A stretch of DNA of 64,000 bases from Bacteroidales bacterium (GCA_029007825.1 JAQXIO010000032.1:1-64000), one strand, 5' to 3'. Counted from the first letter of the stretch, positions 38,396 to 48,646 are shown. The notes: generated by a model not told the origin, from the letters alone. Numbers and translations: made by a program.

Positions 38396-39613
38396 TTACT
38401 TGATATTTCTCAGAATATGCCCCATACGCTCCTTTTTGGTCTTCATATAAAACTCGTTATACGGATTAGGAGTTATTTCAATCGGAACATTTTCAACAAT
38501 CTGCAAACCGTGAGCCTCCAAACCAATCCGTTTCACCGGATTATTTGTCAACAAACGCATCCGGCTAACACCTATTTCTCTAAGTATTTCAGCCCCTACG
38601 CCATAATCGCGCTCATCCGCTTTATGTCCGAGATGCAGGTTCGCATCGACCGTATCGAGACCGTTTTCCTGAAGCTTATATGCTTTCATTTTATCCATTA
38701 GCCCTATACCCCGGCCTTCCTGATTAAGATATACGAGAGCACCTTTACCCTCCTTTTCTATCATTTCCATAGCTTTATGAAGCTGTTCTCCGCACTCGCA
38801 ACGCAAAGAGCCGAATATGTCACCGGTAGCACAAGATGAATGTACACGTACAAGTATCGGCTCATCTGGCTCCCATGTCCCCTTAATAAGGGCTATATGT
38901 TCTTCACCGTTCGATATCTGACGGAAAGGAATCAATCGGAAATCTCCATACTGAGTAGGCATACGTACTTCCACACCTTTCTCGACCAATGTCTCCCGTC
39001 TTCTCTGGTAAGCAATCAAATCGGCAACCGAAATAATTTTCAACTTAAACCGCTCCGCTATTTTCATCAATTCGGGAAGACGAGCCATCGAGCCGTCATC
39101 GTTTTTAATCTCTACCAATACACCGGCAGGATAAAGTCCGGCAAGCCGAGCAAGATCTACGGCAGCTTCCGTATGTCCCGCCCTCCGCAAAACACCACGT
39201 TTACGTGCACGCAATGGTGAGACATGTCCGGGGCGGGCAAAATCTTCAGGTTTCGTTTTCGGATCGGCCAATGCCTTGATTGTCATAGCCCGATCATAAG
39301 CAGAAATACCTGTCGTACACCCTTCGCCAAGAAGGTCAATAGTTACAGTAAAAGGCGTTTCGTGCAAAGACGTATTGTCCTGTACCATCAGAGGCAAATC
39401 CAATTCATCGCATCTTTCTTCCGTTATTGGTGCACAAATAACGCCACGCCCATAAGTCTCCATAAAGTTTATCTTTTCCGGAGTAATCAGTTGAGCTGAA
39501 GTAATGAAGTCTCCTTCATTTTCACGATCTTCATCGTCGACAACAATAACAAGCTTACCCTGTCTGAAATCATCGAGGGCTTCTTCAATGGTGTTTAATT
39601 TAATTTCACTCAT
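38396..39613 (-). CDS. ribBA: Bifunctional 3,4-dihydroxy-2-butanone 4-phosphate synthase / GTP cyclohydrolase II
   Basis: RibBA supplies both riboflavin precursors: dihydroxybutanone phosphate from ribulose 5-phosphate and the pyrimidine from GTP. The 405-residue protein has the RibB domain first (about 1-205, with [13 protein letters not shown] at 25-37) and the RibA domain second (about 210-400, with zinc-binding cysteines in [18 protein letters not shown]). The [17 protein letters not shown] segment is typical of GTP cyclohydrolase II. Its start overlaps the LptF/G-like gene by 8 bases, and no FMN riboswitch is visible before it, so its control probably follows the upstream gene. Confidence 0.96.
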   Translation of the reverse strand: MSEIKLNTIEEALDDFRQGKLVIVVDDEDRENEGDFITSAQLITPEKINFMETYGRGVICAPITEERCDELDLPLMVQDNTSLHETPFTVTIDLLGEGCTTGISAYDRAMTIKALADPKTKPEDFARPGHVSPLRARKRGVLRRAGHTEAAVDLARLAGLYPAGVLVEIKNDDGSMARLPELMKIAERFKLKIISVADLIAYQRRRETLVEKGVEVRMPTQYGDFRLIPFRQISNGEEHIALIKGTWEPDEPILVRVHSSCATGDIFGSLRCECGEQLHKAMEMIEKEGKGALVYLNQEGRGIGLMDKMKAYKLQENGLDTVDANLHLGHKADERDYGVGAEILREIGVSRMRLLTNNPVKRIGLEAHGLQIVENVPIEITPNPYNEFYMKTKKERMGHILRNIK

Positions 39614-41510
39614 CTTCTTTTTTCTCTATATCTGTAACAATTTTCATCAATTCTTCATTTACCTTAAGCGATACTTTCAAATCATGCACAAACAATCTAT
39701 GCTGATTTACCACATAAAGATAAACTAAAATACCTAAAGGAAAGATTAGCCCTAACAGAATACCCATTTTAGGAGCAATATTTACACCCTGTCTTACAGG
39801 GGAAATCTGCGGATAATCCATCAGCTTTACCAACAGCAAATTCTGATCCGATATTGTACCCATATCGACTATTTTTTCCATTTCGGCTATCAGCACCCGC
39901 TCCTTTCCTCCCGAACGGAAATCCCGGTTCAGCCAAAAACGGAAATAATTCGCTATATGCCTTTTCTCTTCAAGATAAGAACGGCACAAAGCATCAAAAC
40001 GTTTTATTTCATTGAAGAAATCCGTATAATTCAACGGTTGCAACACCAACGATTTTCTTTCGATATTTCTTGCACTCCGTCTTCCGAACCACTCCTTAAT
40101 CGCTAAAAGGTAGGTATCAATATTCAATACAGCAGAATCATTTGCAGCTTTATATGTAAGAAAGGCTCCCAACGGAAACAATATGAAAGAACTCAGCCAC
40201 ATACCTTCCCATACATCCCATACACCTTCTTTCGCTAACTTAAAGCCAATATTATCTATTATATAATAAAAGATAAAGAGCACCACCGAAATCACGACCG
40301 GCATACCAATTCCCCCTTTACGGATAATCGCTCCCAACGGAGCTCCTATAAAGAAAAACACAATACAGGCAAAAGACAAAGTAAATTTTTTGTGCCACTC
40401 AGTCATATGCCTACGCAACCTCAGCTCTTCATCGCTAATCGTACTTGCCTTAAAATTGTTGTCGTTCCGGATCATTTCAACCGTGTTCCGGGCTATGGAG
40501 GTCACCTCGTACTTTTCCTTTGCCGACAAATTTTTGAACAGGCTTGCCGCATCTATTTTATTCTCTTTCCATTTATCGACAATACTATCCCTATTACCTG
40601 TTGCATGTCGCAGATAAGAGTATTTTTCCAGAACCGACGCATTCTCCTGCTTTATACTATCGAGATAAACATTCATAGAGTCAATCGAATATTGCAACTC
40701 CTTCATATTTTTACCGATATACTGTCCTTGCAGGAACGAACCGTCGATTCGGTTAAAATTCGCATCGAACTCAATGAAAACCTCTTTCGTTTTAAAGGTC
40801 TCACGCCTATAGGGAACTGCCTGGTTCGTTATTCCCTGCTGTTTCGTGAGATTTTCGAACGACTCGCCCGAATGAAGCTTTAATATCAGAAAACGTTTAT
40901 CCAGAGAGGTCTTAAGATTCCCGGAATCGGCCAAAATAATCGAAGCATTCTCAAATCCGTTAGAGTGGTCATAAATCATCAACCCATAAAGCATTCCGGT
41001 ATCAAAATTTTTCTTCCGGACATAAAAATTATACCCTTCTATTTGCGAATAAAAAGAACCCTCGGGAATATCCAACTCAGGAGATTTCTGTCTCATCGAA
41101 AAAAGCAAAGTATAAAGCTTTACCTGCACAACAGGCATAACATTATTCTGAAAATAAAATGCCCCTATACTGATAAAGCAGATAACAATTATAATAGGGC
41201 GCATAATGCGGATAAGAGACACTCCCGCCGCTTTCATTGCCAAGAGCTCCAATCGTTCACCCAGATTTCCGAAAGTCATAAGAGAAGCCAACAAAATAGA
41301 AAGGGGCAATGCCAATGGAACCAGAGAAAGAGCGGCATAGCACAACATCTCCGCCAAAACGGAGATTTCCAGCCCTTTTCCCACCATATCATCAATGTAA
41401 CGCCATAAGAACTGCATCAGCACGATAAACAGGCAAATGCCGAATGTCATACTGAAAAGAGGAAGAAAAGTTTTAAGTATAAACGCGTATAAACGCTTTA
41501 AATGAAACAT
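39606..41510 (-). CDS. LptF/LptG family permease
   Basis: This 634-residue inner-membrane protein matches the YjgP/YjgQ family, the membrane part of the LptB2FG transporter that extracts lipopolysaccharide. There are three hydrophobic helices near the N-terminus (about 13-35, 55-78 and 100-120), a large periplasmic beta-jellyroll region, and three helices near residues 375-450. An extra 150-residue soluble C-terminal extension ends with a further transmembrane helix near residue 590, as often seen in Bacteroidota homologues. It is followed with an 8-base overlap by ribBA. Whether it is LptF or LptG cannot be told. Confidence 0.88.
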   Translation of the reverse strand: MFHLKRLYAFILKTFLPLFSMTFGICLFIVLMQFLWRYIDDMVGKGLEISVLAEMLCYAALSLVPLALPLSILLASLMTFGNLGERLELLAMKAAGVSLIRIMRPIIIVICFISIGAFYFQNNVMPVVQVKLYTLLFSMRQKSPELDIPEGSFYSQIEGYNFYVRKKNFDTGMLYGLMIYDHSNGFENASIILADSGNLKTSLDKRFLILKLHSGESFENLTKQQGITNQAVPYRRETFKTKEVFIEFDANFNRIDGSFLQGQYIGKNMKELQYSIDSMNVYLDSIKQENASVLEKYSYLRHATGNRDSIVDKWKENKIDAASLFKNLSAKEKYEVTSIARNTVEMIRNDNNFKASTISDEELRLRRHMTEWHKKFTLSFACIVFFFIGAPLGAIIRKGGIGMPVVISVVLFIFYYIIDNIGFKLAKEGVWDVWEGMWLSSFILFPLGAFLTYKAANDSAVLNIDTYLLAIKEWFGRRSARNIERKSLVLQPLNYTDFFNEIKRFDALCRSYLEEKRHIANYFRFWLNRDFRSGGKERVLIAEMEKIVDMGTISDQNLLLVKLMDYPQISPVRQGVNIAPKMGILLGLIFPLGILVYLYVVNQHRLFVHDLKVSLKVNEELMKIVTDIEKKEDE

Positions 41511-41533
41511 TTATTACTTCTTCAATTTCGGTA

Positions 41534-41541
41534 CAAATTTA
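41534..41541 (-). promoter_or_regulatory. Putative -7 element of the LptF/G-ribBA unit
   Basis: On the minus strand it reads TAAATTTG, 23 bases before the ATG at 41510. The gap to the preceding START-like gene is only 45 bases, so this would be an internal promoter. No ideal -33 box is seen. Confidence 0.4.
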
Positions 41542-41555
41542 GTCAAAAAGGAGGA

Positions 41556-41939
41556 CTAAATACCCAAAGTGCGCTTTAATGTTTCTATCTGCGTTTCCCA
41601 AAGATAAATCGCATCGGCTTTTTCGGATGCCACAGCAAAATCGGTAACTTCGAAAACGGTGCTCCCGGTGAGCTCTGTTGTACGCATCCTAAATTCAAAA
41701 TAAGCGGCAGGATCTTCTTCATCCTCCCATCGAAAGCGTATAAACTCATGAACCGAACAATCAATTACCCGGGCTATCTGGCTCGAACCGCTCCAGGTAA
41801 ATTCATAAACATCTTTATCTATTTCCACTTTCTCAGCAAACCATTCCGAAAGACCGGGCGGAGAAGTGACATGGTTCCATAAACTTAAAAAAGATACTTT
41901 TTCAAAAATATATTCTATATGGAATTTCTCTTTTTTCAT
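41556..41939 (-). CDS. START-like domain protein (SRPBCC superfamily)
   Basis: This 127-residue protein resembles the AHSA1/START-like domains found in Bacteroidota next to LptF/ribBA. The pattern WNHVTSPPGLSEWFAEKV near the N-terminus and the C-terminal amphipathic helix AIYLWETQIETLKRTLGI are typical. These helix-grip domains bind hydrophobic ligands; the ligand here is unknown. It is transcribed in the same direction as the permease with a 45-base gap. No signal peptide is present. Confidence 0.78.
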   Translation of the reverse strand: MKKEKFHIEYIFEKVSFLSLWNHVTSPPGLSEWFAEKVEIDKDVYEFTWSGSSQIARVIDCSVHEFIRFRWEDEEDPAAYFEFRMRTTELTGSTVFEVTDFAVASEKADAIYLWETQIETLKRTLGI

Positions 41940-42090
41940 TATCCCAATATGTTGCTTTGGAGTGCAATATATACAATTAGTTTAATTTTTTCAACTATTT
42001 AATCTTAATTTTCGATTAAAAATAAGACCGGAAATAAGGATACTACAAAATTCACAAGTAACAGAAAAAGATAAAATCAACGATAATATA

Positions 42091-42121
42091 TTTGTTCAAA
42101 TGAAAAAAAACACTACCTTTG
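42091..42121 (+). promoter_or_regulatory. Bacteroidota promoter of tRNA-Met
   Basis: TTTG at 42091-42094, a 19-base spacer and TACCTTTG at 42114-42121 give a perfect consensus. The tRNA begins 22 bases after the -7 box. Confidence 0.85.
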
Positions 42122-42143
42122 TCGCGCAAATCAAGCAAATGAT

Positions 42144-42217
42144 GGCGAGATAGCTCAGCTGGTTAGAGCGCATGATTCATAATCATGAGGTCGAGGGTTC
42201 AAGTCCCTCTCTCGCTA
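42144..42217 (+). tRNA. tRNA-Met (CAT anticodon, elongator type)
   Basis: The cloverleaf has acceptor GGCGAGA/TCTCGCT, a D arm with AGCTCAGCTGGTTAGAGC, anticodon stem CATGA/TCATG around loop TTCATAA, T arm GAGGG-TTCAAGT-CCCTC and discriminator A. CCA is not encoded. The first acceptor pair is present (G-U), unlike initiator tRNA, so it is an elongator. A lysidine-modified isoleucine tRNA with the same anticodon is a less likely alternative. Confidence 0.93.
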
Positions 42218-42225
42218 CTTAAATA

Positions 42226-42269
42226 AAATCCGCTATTGTAATCGGGAAATTTACAATAGCGGATTTTTT
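42226..42269 (+). terminator. Terminator of tRNA-Met
   Basis: Bases 42226-42241 pair perfectly with 42251-42266 in a 16-bp stem around a nine-base loop, and the 3' arm runs into six T. It lies nine bases after the tRNA. Confidence 0.9.
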
Positions 42270-42325
42270 ATACACCATCACAATATTCCGGCAATCTATA
42301 TGCCGGACTGATTGCGTCACAAAAT

Positions 42326-42359
42326 AAAGAGAGCCGATTCGGGAGAATCGGCTCTCTTT
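42326..42359. terminator. Terminator of the outer-membrane protein gene
   Basis: Bases 42326-42340 pair perfectly with 42345-42359 in a 15-bp stem with a four-base loop. Read on the minus strand it is 27 bases past the stop of the beta-barrel protein and its distal arm ends in T residues. Its symmetry would let it stop read-through from the tRNA side too. Confidence 0.85.
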
Positions 42360-42385
42360 ATAAATTATAAAATCAACTTCTTCAA

Positions 42386-42910
42386 TTAAAATTCATAATG
42401 AAGACCGAAGCTCAGAGTAGAAGGGTTGAAATTCAAACCGCCTATGCTTTGCAATCCGTTGCCGATCATTGCATAATCGTCACAATAACCTAAGAAACCA
42501 TACTTGGCGATTAAACTGAAATGCTCTGTCAAATCAATAAATATACCCGGTTTGATACCGATAGAAAAACCATTCGTTGCATCACCTCCGTCTTTTACTT
42601 TATAAGTAGAAAAACCGACACCGCCTTCTGCAAACAAACGTACCATACCTTTTTGGAAGAAGGTATAACGAGCATAAGGAGATATAGCAAAAGCATTTGC
42701 TTTACCGTCTGCTTTATAATGACCATAGCCCAGTTCAACACCTGCAGCCCATTTGTCATTAAAATTATAACCAAAATCCGGAACCAATTGGAAAGTTGTT
42801 AAATCTGCATCACCGTCATGCCATAAAGACAAAGAACCAGAGAGATAAAAATTTTGTGCGTTTGCAGCAACGCTAAACAAGACCATTAATGATAAGATAA
42901 TCTTTTTCAT
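42386..42910 (-). CDS. Small outer-membrane beta-barrel protein
   Basis: This 174-residue protein has a signal peptide (MKKIILSLMVLFSVAANAQ) and alternating hydrophobic/aromatic strands ending in a terminal Phe (HYEF), as in eight-stranded OmpA/OmpX-type barrels. A typical segment is AISPYARYTFF followed by VRLFAEGGVG. It fits the PF13505 type of outer-membrane beta-barrel domain. The function (adhesion, structure or stress) is unknown. It is monocistronic, with a -7 box TATCTTTG (minus strand, 42968-42961) about 50 bases upstream and a terminator downstream. Confidence 0.88.
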   Translation of the reverse strand: MKKIILSLMVLFSVAANAQNFYLSGSLSLWHDGDADLTTFQLVPDFGYNFNDKWAAGVELGYGHYKADGKANAFAISPYARYTFFQKGMVRLFAEGGVGFSTYKVKDGGDATNGFSIGIKPGIFIDLTEHFSLIAKYGFLGYCDDYAMIGNGLQSIGGLNFNPSTLSFGLHYEF

Positions 42911-42960
42911 TCCTTTTTAATTTAGTTAATAAATTAGTTTATAGCTCTCTTAACAGAACG

Positions 42961-42968
42961 CAAAGATA
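42961..42968 (-). promoter_or_regulatory. Putative -7 element of the outer-membrane protein gene
   Basis: On the minus strand it reads TATCTTTG, matching TAnnTTTG, 50 bases before the start codon. No clear -33 box is present. The rest of the 287-base gap up to 43197 is AT-rich and shows nothing else that I can support. Confidence 0.5.
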
Positions 42969-43197
42969 CAAAATATAACATATATATACTTATTCGCGTC
43001 TTATTTTTAGGTATTTATACAAATAAGCAAAGCGAAAGATCTTTTTATAAAGTTGTGTATCAGCTTTATAGAAAAACTCCCGGAAATAAAAAAATTCTGT
43101 TTATAAGAAAAAGAAAAATCTCTTTTTTTTACAAACAGAACTGTATTTTTAAGGATATGACTACACAGAAAAAAGCCTTGTCGTCATTTTTTATTAT

Positions 43198-45096
43198 TTA
43201 TAATGAGAGAAGATTTTCTCTATTAAAAATATCTTTCCCTTCTGGAGTATAAAGAAATGCTATACGATCTCCATAAGCCTTTTCTATTTCGTTTCGTACC
43301 ATCTTCATCGTACTATTAATCATCCGGTTCTGCTCTGAAAAAGGTTCCGGTAGCACAGCAAAAGCCGCAGGCAACCATCTGTCCGGAAACATGGAGGCTA
43401 AAACACCTCCTGCTTTAAAACGGTTGATCTGGTCTTGTATAATCTGTATAGCTTTCTTTTTCCCCTCTTCGGTAGATAAGGTCAATTTATAATGCGATAA
43501 TTTCCGATTTAAAGTATCTTTATTAGGAACAATCAGAGCTATTGTATAAGGACTTTGATTGTTATACAGCATAACCTGCTCTATCACCGAAGAATGTTCG
43601 ACAAGGGCTTCCTCGATACCTTCAGGACTGTATTTTTCTCCGTCACTTCCGATAAGCAAGCTCTTAAAACGTCCCAACACATAAAGGAGCCCGTCTTTTC
43701 CAATATAACCCATATCTCCGGTATAGAGCCAACCATCTCGTACTGTCTCAGCAGTAGAAACAGGATTCTTCCAGTATCCGGCCATAACATTCTCACCTTT
43801 TAATACCATTTCACCTTTTTCTCCTACAGGAAGTTCCTTTCCATCCGCATCACAAATTTTCATCTCCAATGGCTTCACCAGTACCCCTGATGAACCAAAA
43901 CGATGACAGGAGGGCGTATTACTGGAGATTACAGGGGTCGCTTCAGATAACCCATATCCCTGATACATCGGGATTCCTATCGCATAATAAAACTTCTGCA
44001 AATCTTTATCGAGTAATGCTCCTCCTCCAATGAAAAAGCGAAGTGAACCACCGAAATTTTCCCTTATTTTCGAAAACAAGATTTTATCAGACAGTAACAC
44101 CAATGGCTTTAACAGAAAACGTAAGCCTCTTCCTTTATTATATCCGTCTCCGTTATAATATTGAGAAACAGATAATGCAAAATTGAAAACACTTACGGTT
44201 GTTTTCCCCTTGCTCCGTAAACCTGATTCTATATTTTTCTTAAAACTTTTGGCTAATGCCGGAACACTCAATATCAAATGAGGACGGAACTCTTTTATGT
44301 TTATCGGAATATTTTTAAGCGTTTCTATCGGTGTCCGGCCAGCCTGTACCGTTGCAACCGACGCTCCTCTGTACATAAAAATATAAAAGCCTACCACATG
44401 TGCGAAACAATGATCCAAAGGTAGAATAATCAATGTGCGCCAACTCTGGTCGATATCGACTAAAGTCAACGACTGTTCAATATTAGCCGAATAATTACGG
44501 TGGGTCAGAATTACGCCTTTAGGTTCAGCTGTAGTTCCTGAAGTATATGTTATCGTAGCGTAATCATCATTTTGTATTGATTCTGCCGTTCGGAGAAACT
44601 CTTCTGTAGTATGATTGTCCAAATAATTCTCACCCAATTCTTTCACTTCATCCAGAGAGATTTCCGTTTCTCCGTATTCAGATAATTTATCAAAAACAAT
44701 AATATGCTCTATTCCGGGTAACTCCTGAATAATCGCCCTGATTTTAGGGAGCTGTTGTCCCGAAACCATTATAATTTTAGAATCGGAATGATGAATTCTA
44801 AACAGCAAATCATTCTTTTCCTCCAGTTTCACAGATAACGGGACACTCACGGCCCCAGCATAAAACATAGCCAGTTCACCAATAATCCACGCATTTCGGC
44901 CTTCGGATAGAAGAGATATCGTATCTCCTTTCTTTACTCCTAATGCAATCAGGCCAGCGCCTAATTTATAAACAGCGTCTCTAGTTTCACGGTATGTAGT
45001 GGATTGATAACTGCGATCTTTTTTTTCCCATAAAAAAGAATTATTGGGAAATCGTCTTACCGACTCTTCAAAAACATCTATGAGCGTTCTCTTCAT
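43198..45096 (-). CDS. Long-chain fatty acid-CoA ligase (AMP-binding enzyme)
   Basis: This 632-residue adenylating enzyme activates fatty acids to acyl-CoA through an acyl-AMP. The phosphate-binding motif YTSGTTAEPKGV starts at residue 184. Further adenylate-forming motifs are YGLSEATPVIS and GWLYTGDMGYI, with the C-terminal hinge KSLLIGSDGEKYSPEGIEE. It is of the FadD15/long-chain type, without a signal peptide, and likely sits at the membrane surface. It lies two bases after the DUF4380 gene. Exogenous lipid use or recycling of membrane fatty acids are likely roles. Confidence 0.93.
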   Translation of the reverse strand: MKRTLIDVFEESVRRFPNNSFLWEKKDRSYQSTTYRETRDAVYKLGAGLIALGVKKGDTISLLSEGRNAWIIGELAMFYAGAVSVPLSVKLEEKNDLLFRIHHSDSKIIMVSGQQLPKIRAIIQELPGIEHIIVFDKLSEYGETEISLDEVKELGENYLDNHTTEEFLRTAESIQNDDYATITYTSGTTAEPKGVILTHRNYSANIEQSLTLVDIDQSWRTLIILPLDHCFAHVVGFYIFMYRGASVATVQAGRTPIETLKNIPINIKEFRPHLILSVPALAKSFKKNIESGLRSKGKTTVSVFNFALSVSQYYNGDGYNKGRGLRFLLKPLVLLSDKILFSKIRENFGGSLRFFIGGGALLDKDLQKFYYAIGIPMYQGYGLSEATPVISSNTPSCHRFGSSGVLVKPLEMKICDADGKELPVGEKGEMVLKGENVMAGYWKNPVSTAETVRDGWLYTGDMGYIGKDGLLYVLGRFKSLLIGSDGEKYSPEGIEEALVEHSSVIEQVMLYNNQSPYTIALIVPNKDTLNRKLSHYKLTLSTEEGKKKAIQIIQDQINRFKAGGVLASMFPDRWLPAAFAVLPEPFSEQNRMINSTMKMVRNEIEKAYGDRIAFLYTPEGKDIFNRENLLSL

Positions 45097-45098
45097 AC

Positions 45099-46067
45099 TC
45101 AGCGCAATTCAATTGTACATTGAATAGATTTACTTTCTCCCGGTTGAAACAGTCCGTACGGTCCGTGAAATTCCAGTTCCAAAAGCTCCTGACTTGGATC
45201 AGGCACAGCGGAAAGATGGCTGTAAAATTCAACTGCTCCTTGTTCCGGATGAATTTTTTCTCTGGGAACTTTATCAAAACGTATTATCATGCACATATCT
45301 TTATACGAAGCAACAATCTCCGGTTCTTCCGGATAAAGAAAGACCTTCCCGCTTCGTGCATTCTTTCCTTTCGAGGGTAACTCGGGAAGGATAGAGAAAA
45401 TACCGTCCTTAAAATCCGTAGAAAGAACATCGCGTTCGACAGACGATATACTTTCAATCCGTACATCGTCCATACTCTTTACTTTTACAGATGCTTTGGC
45501 ATGAGGAGTAGATCGCACATTTACCCATAAATCCCATTGTACCGGCTCAGAACGACGATTGGTCGCCGTGAAACATAGCTTCACTTTCCCATCCGGCATA
45601 ATCCGAACCGTTTTAAGCAACTGTAAACCTGTTACCGGACTCTCGGGGCCCAGCATCTCTATATATCCAGGTTCCTGCTTTATAATTTCAAATCTGCCAT
45701 ATTCACCGAACGGATCAGGAGGCCATCCCGCAGCCTTATTCCTCAATTCATCATTATAATCCTGATTTTTCCACCATCCTGATTGTGGCCCAATCCATAA
45801 CGTAATCCCGTTAAAAGGATAAAAAACCGGTTCTCCTGTTATTTCAGGAGCCTTAAATGAAGGATTTTCCCATATATCCCGGTCTGCTAATATAAGACCA
45901 TCCGTCCCCTTTTCCCGAATAAACAAAACTCGTCCTCCCAGTTCCGGGGCAACCCCTACTTCTACACGGCCATCCGACAAAGTGACCGTTGCTGCTTGTG
46001 CAATCGTTTGCATAATCGACATTATAACTACTAAAAATCTTATTTTCATTTTCAGAATTATATTCAC
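45099..46067 (-). CDS. DUF4380-like secreted protein
   Basis: This 322-residue protein (316 from the ATG at 46049) opens with a hydrophobic signal segment (KIRFLVVIMSIMQTIAQA) and is otherwise beta-rich, with repeated Trp and Pro residues. The segments VGVAPELGGRVLFI and ITLWIGPQSGWW are like those in the DUF4380 family, which has a galactose-mutarotase-like sandwich. No catalytic role is established. It is followed after two bases by the fatty acyl-CoA ligase gene, so the two are co-transcribed. Assignment is based on sequence feel and should be tested by a domain search. Confidence 0.65.
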   Translation of the reverse strand: MNIILKMKIRFLVVIMSIMQTIAQAATVTLSDGRVEVGVAPELGGRVLFIREKGTDGLILADRDIWENPSFKAPEITGEPVFYPFNGITLWIGPQSGWWKNQDYNDELRNKAAGWPPDPFGEYGRFEIIKQEPGYIEMLGPESPVTGLQLLKTVRIMPDGKVKLCFTATNRRSEPVQWDLWVNVRSTPHAKASVKVKSMDDVRIESISSVERDVLSTDFKDGIFSILPELPSKGKNARSGKVFLYPEEPEIVASYKDMCMIIRFDKVPREKIHPEQGAVEFYSHLSAVPDPSQELLELEFHGPYGLFQPGESKSIQCTIELR

Positions 46068-46095
46068 CTATAAATTAGGAATAATTAAAAGAGCA

Positions 46096-46103
46096 CAAAA
46101 ATA
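46096..46103 (-). promoter_or_regulatory. Putative -7 element of the DUF4380/acyl-CoA ligase unit
   Basis: On the minus strand it reads TATTTTTG, fitting TAnnTTTG, 28 bases before the ATG at 46067. It is divergent from the dGTPase promoter. Confidence 0.4.
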
Positions 46104-46188
46104 AGCTTTTTGTCGATATACCTGCTATCTTGGATAAGGATTAACAACTGGGAAATAGGCTACAACCCTAAAAAAGAAAAAGATTTAC

Positions 46189-46196
46189 TATCTTTG
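46189..46196 (+). promoter_or_regulatory. Putative -7 element of the dGTPase gene
   Basis: TATCTTTG fits TAnnTTTG and ends 21 bases before the ATG at 46218. It implies a transcription start near 46200, downstream of the upstream in-frame codon at 46110. This supports the shorter start. Confidence 0.55.
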
Positions 46197-46217
46197 TCAA
46201 TAGTAAAGGACAGACCG

Positions 46218-47555
46218 ATGACAAAAAAAATGGAATGGAAAAAACTACTTTCCGGCAAACGCGTAGGCATGGAAAAGTATCATGAACGGAAACATGACCG
46301 TACCAATTTTCAACGGGACTATGACCGTCTTATTTTTTCTTCGCCATTCAGACGTCTGCAGAACAAAACACAGGTATTTCCTCTCCCGGGAAGTATTTTC
46401 GTTCACAACCGCCTTACGCACAGTCTGGAAGTTTCGTGTGTAGGTCGTTCATTAGGAAGTAACGTTGCCCGGGAACTCAGTATGCTTCATCCCGAAGATT
46501 CTTTATTATTCAATGAAATCGATTCGATCGTAGCTGCAGCTTGTCTGGCTCATGATCTCGGGAATCCCCCTTTCGGTCATTCCGGGGAAAATGCGATGGG
46601 CACTTATTTCTCAACAGGAAACGGACAATCTCTCGAAATGGATGTACGCAGAGAAGGCGGCAGATGGGAAGACTTCACGTTTTTCGAAGGAAATGCAAAT
46701 GCTATACGCCTTCTAACCCATAAATTCTTAGGACGTCGTGACGGCGGCTTTGCAATGACGTATGCAACCCTTTCGTCTATTACAAAATATCCTTACGCTT
46801 CTTCCCTATGCGGAGAAAAACGTAAATTCGGTTTTTTCCAATCGGAAGAAGACACTTACCGTAACATTGCCCGCGAATTGGGTATCTCCCCCATTAGCGA
46901 AACACCTCTTCACTACCACCGTCACCCATTGGTTTTCTTAGTTGAGGCGGCAGATGATATCTGTTATCAGATCATGGACATAGAAGATGCCCATAAGCTG
47001 CGAATCCTTACTACGGGACAAACCATCGATCTACTTATGAATTATTTTGATACTAAAAGGAAAGAGAGCGTTCATAATGTATTAAAGATGGTCAGCGATC
47101 CAAATGAGCAAATCGCTTATTTACGTTCATGTGTAATCGGAATTCTGGTTGACGAGTGCTCCCGTGTTTTTGTAGAAAACGAAGAGGCTATTTTAAAAGG
47201 GATTTACACAACTCCTCTTATAAAAAAAATGAGTACTCCCGTCGCAGAAGCCTATGAAAAATGTTCAGAAACAGCATTTGCCAAGATTTACCGGTCAAAA
47301 GAAGTGCTGGATGTAGAGCTGGTAGGTTTCCGTATTATCACAGTATTGCTCGAAGAGTTTATCTCTGCTGTCAATTCGCCCGAAAGTACTTATTCCAAAC
47401 TTCTCTTACGGAGAGTTTCAAGCCAATACGATATCAATGCAACTTCCGCTTACGGAAAAATTCAGTCCGTACTGGACTATATATCCGGTATGACGGATAT
47501 ATATGCTCTGGATCTTTACAAAAAGATTACAGGAATGAATATTCCGGTTTTATAG
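46218..47555 (+). CDS. dgt: Deoxyguanosinetriphosphate triphosphohydrolase (dGTPase), HD domain
   Basis: The enzyme splits dGTP into deoxyguanosine and triphosphate and so shapes dNTP pools. I use the ATG at 46218 (445 residues) because the -7 element lies after the longer alternative start and an AAAGGA sequence precedes it. The HD metal site is visible: His68 in RLTHSLEV and His112-Asp113 in AHDLGNPPFGH. The early segment RRLQNKTQVFPL is a family signature. It converges with rsgA with only three bases between stops. Confidence 0.93.
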   Translation: MTKKMEWKKLLSGKRVGMEKYHERKHDRTNFQRDYDRLIFSSPFRRLQNKTQVFPLPGSIFVHNRLTHSLEVSCVGRSLGSNVARELSMLHPEDSLLFNEIDSIVAAACLAHDLGNPPFGHSGENAMGTYFSTGNGQSLEMDVRREGGRWEDFTFFEGNANAIRLLTHKFLGRRDGGFAMTYATLSSITKYPYASSLCGEKRKFGFFQSEEDTYRNIARELGISPISETPLHYHRHPLVFLVEAADDICYQIMDIEDAHKLRILTTGQTIDLLMNYFDTKRKESVHNVLKMVSDPNEQIAYLRSCVIGILVDECSRVFVENEEAILKGIYTTPLIKKMSTPVAEAYEKCSETAFAKIYRSKEVLDVELVGFRIITVLLEEFISAVNSPESTYSKLLLRRVSSQYDINATSAYGKIQSVLDYISGMTDIYALDLYKKITGMNIPVL

Positions 47556-47558
47556 ATT

Positions 47559-48491
47559 TTAATATTCTTCCCTGTATTTCGACTCCCCTTCATCTTCCAG
47601 AATACCTAAATAGCTGTGATAACGCGATTCACTGATATAAGAATCTTCAACTGCCTTCCGCACAGCACAACCGGGTTCATGCCTGTGAGTACAATTAGAG
47701 AAACGGCACTCTTTTCCGTATCGGAATATTTCCGGGAAATAGTGCGCTACTTCAGCTCCTTCCATTTCAATAGTGCCAAAGCCTTTTATTCCCGGAGTAT
47801 CGATAAGATAACCTCCGAAAGGCAGCGGAATCATTTCTGAAAATGTTGTCGTATGCATTCCCTTATTATGGTATTCAGATATTTCTCCGGTACGTAACCG
47901 TGCACCCGGAATAATTCTATTGATCAATGTGGATTTTCCTACTCCCGAATGACCTGAGAGCAATGTAATTTTATCTTTCAATAAAGACTCCAAATTTCCA
48001 ATTCCTTCATTCCGGAAAATCGAAATTTTCAGACAAGAGTATCCAATTCCTTCGTATAGACGTATCAAAGCATCCAAATACTCGGTTTCGTCTTCATCAT
48101 AACGATCAGTTTTATTAAATACGATTACAACCGGAATATTATATGCCTCGGCAGTTGCCAGAAAACGATCGATAAATGTTGCAGATGTGGCAGGATAATT
48201 AACGGTCACCATAAGAACAGCCATATCTATATTTGCCGCAATTATATGTGCCTGCTTCGACAGATTCGAAGATTTACGTATGATATAATTTTTCCGTTGC
48301 TCTATCTCTGTAATAAAAGCTGTCCCTTCTTTATTCTGCTCAATAACCACCCGATCACCTACAGCTACAGGATTTGTTGTCCGGATTCCTTTCAAGCGGA
48401 AAGAGCCTTTTATTTTACTCTCTACCACAGTACCTTCTTCTGTAAGTACAGAATACCAACTTCCCGTATTTTTGATTACCAAACCTCTCAT
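47559..48491 (-). CDS. rsgA: Ribosome small subunit-dependent GTPase A
   Basis: RsgA is a late 30S maturation GTPase that checks the decoding centre. The 310-residue protein has an N-terminal OB fold, a circularly permuted GTPase with NKTD (126-129) before the P-loop GHSGVGKST (180-188) and DTPG (231-234), and a C-terminal zinc site made by Cys262, Cys267, His269 and Cys275. It lies downstream of pyrH and frr on the same strand, with a 155-base gap to frr. Confidence 0.97.
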   Translation of the reverse strand: MRGLVIKNTGSWYSVLTEEGTVVESKIKGSFRLKGIRTTNPVAVGDRVVIEQNKEGTAFITEIEQRKNYIIRKSSNLSKQAHIIAANIDMAVLMVTVNYPATSATFIDRFLATAEAYNIPVVIVFNKTDRYDEDETEYLDALIRLYEGIGYSCLKISIFRNEGIGNLESLLKDKITLLSGHSGVGKSTLINRIIPGARLRTGEISEYHNKGMHTTTFSEMIPLPFGGYLIDTPGIKGFGTIEMEGAEVAHYFPEIFRYGKECRFSNCTHRHEPGCAVRKAVEDSYISESRYHSYLGILEDEGESKYREEY

Positions 48492-48646
48492 TCCTGCATT
48501 TATATAATAGTAATTTTAATCAATCATTCTATCAATTGTGAAATCCATATTTCAAATAACAAAAATTCTGATATACTTTCTTTTTACCCGTATACCAGAA
48601 TTCCTATATAAAAAACAATCAACCTAAAAGATCGTTTACGCCAATC

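Noticed and set aside
43035..43075. Weak hairpin in the gap before the fatty acyl-CoA ligase stop
   Set aside because: The stem is short (about six pairs) with a long loop and no T tract in the correct place.
46110..46217. Extended N-terminus for the dGTPase
   Set aside because: The TATCTTTG promoter element at 46189-46196 lies inside the extension, and family homology starts around the ATG at 46218.
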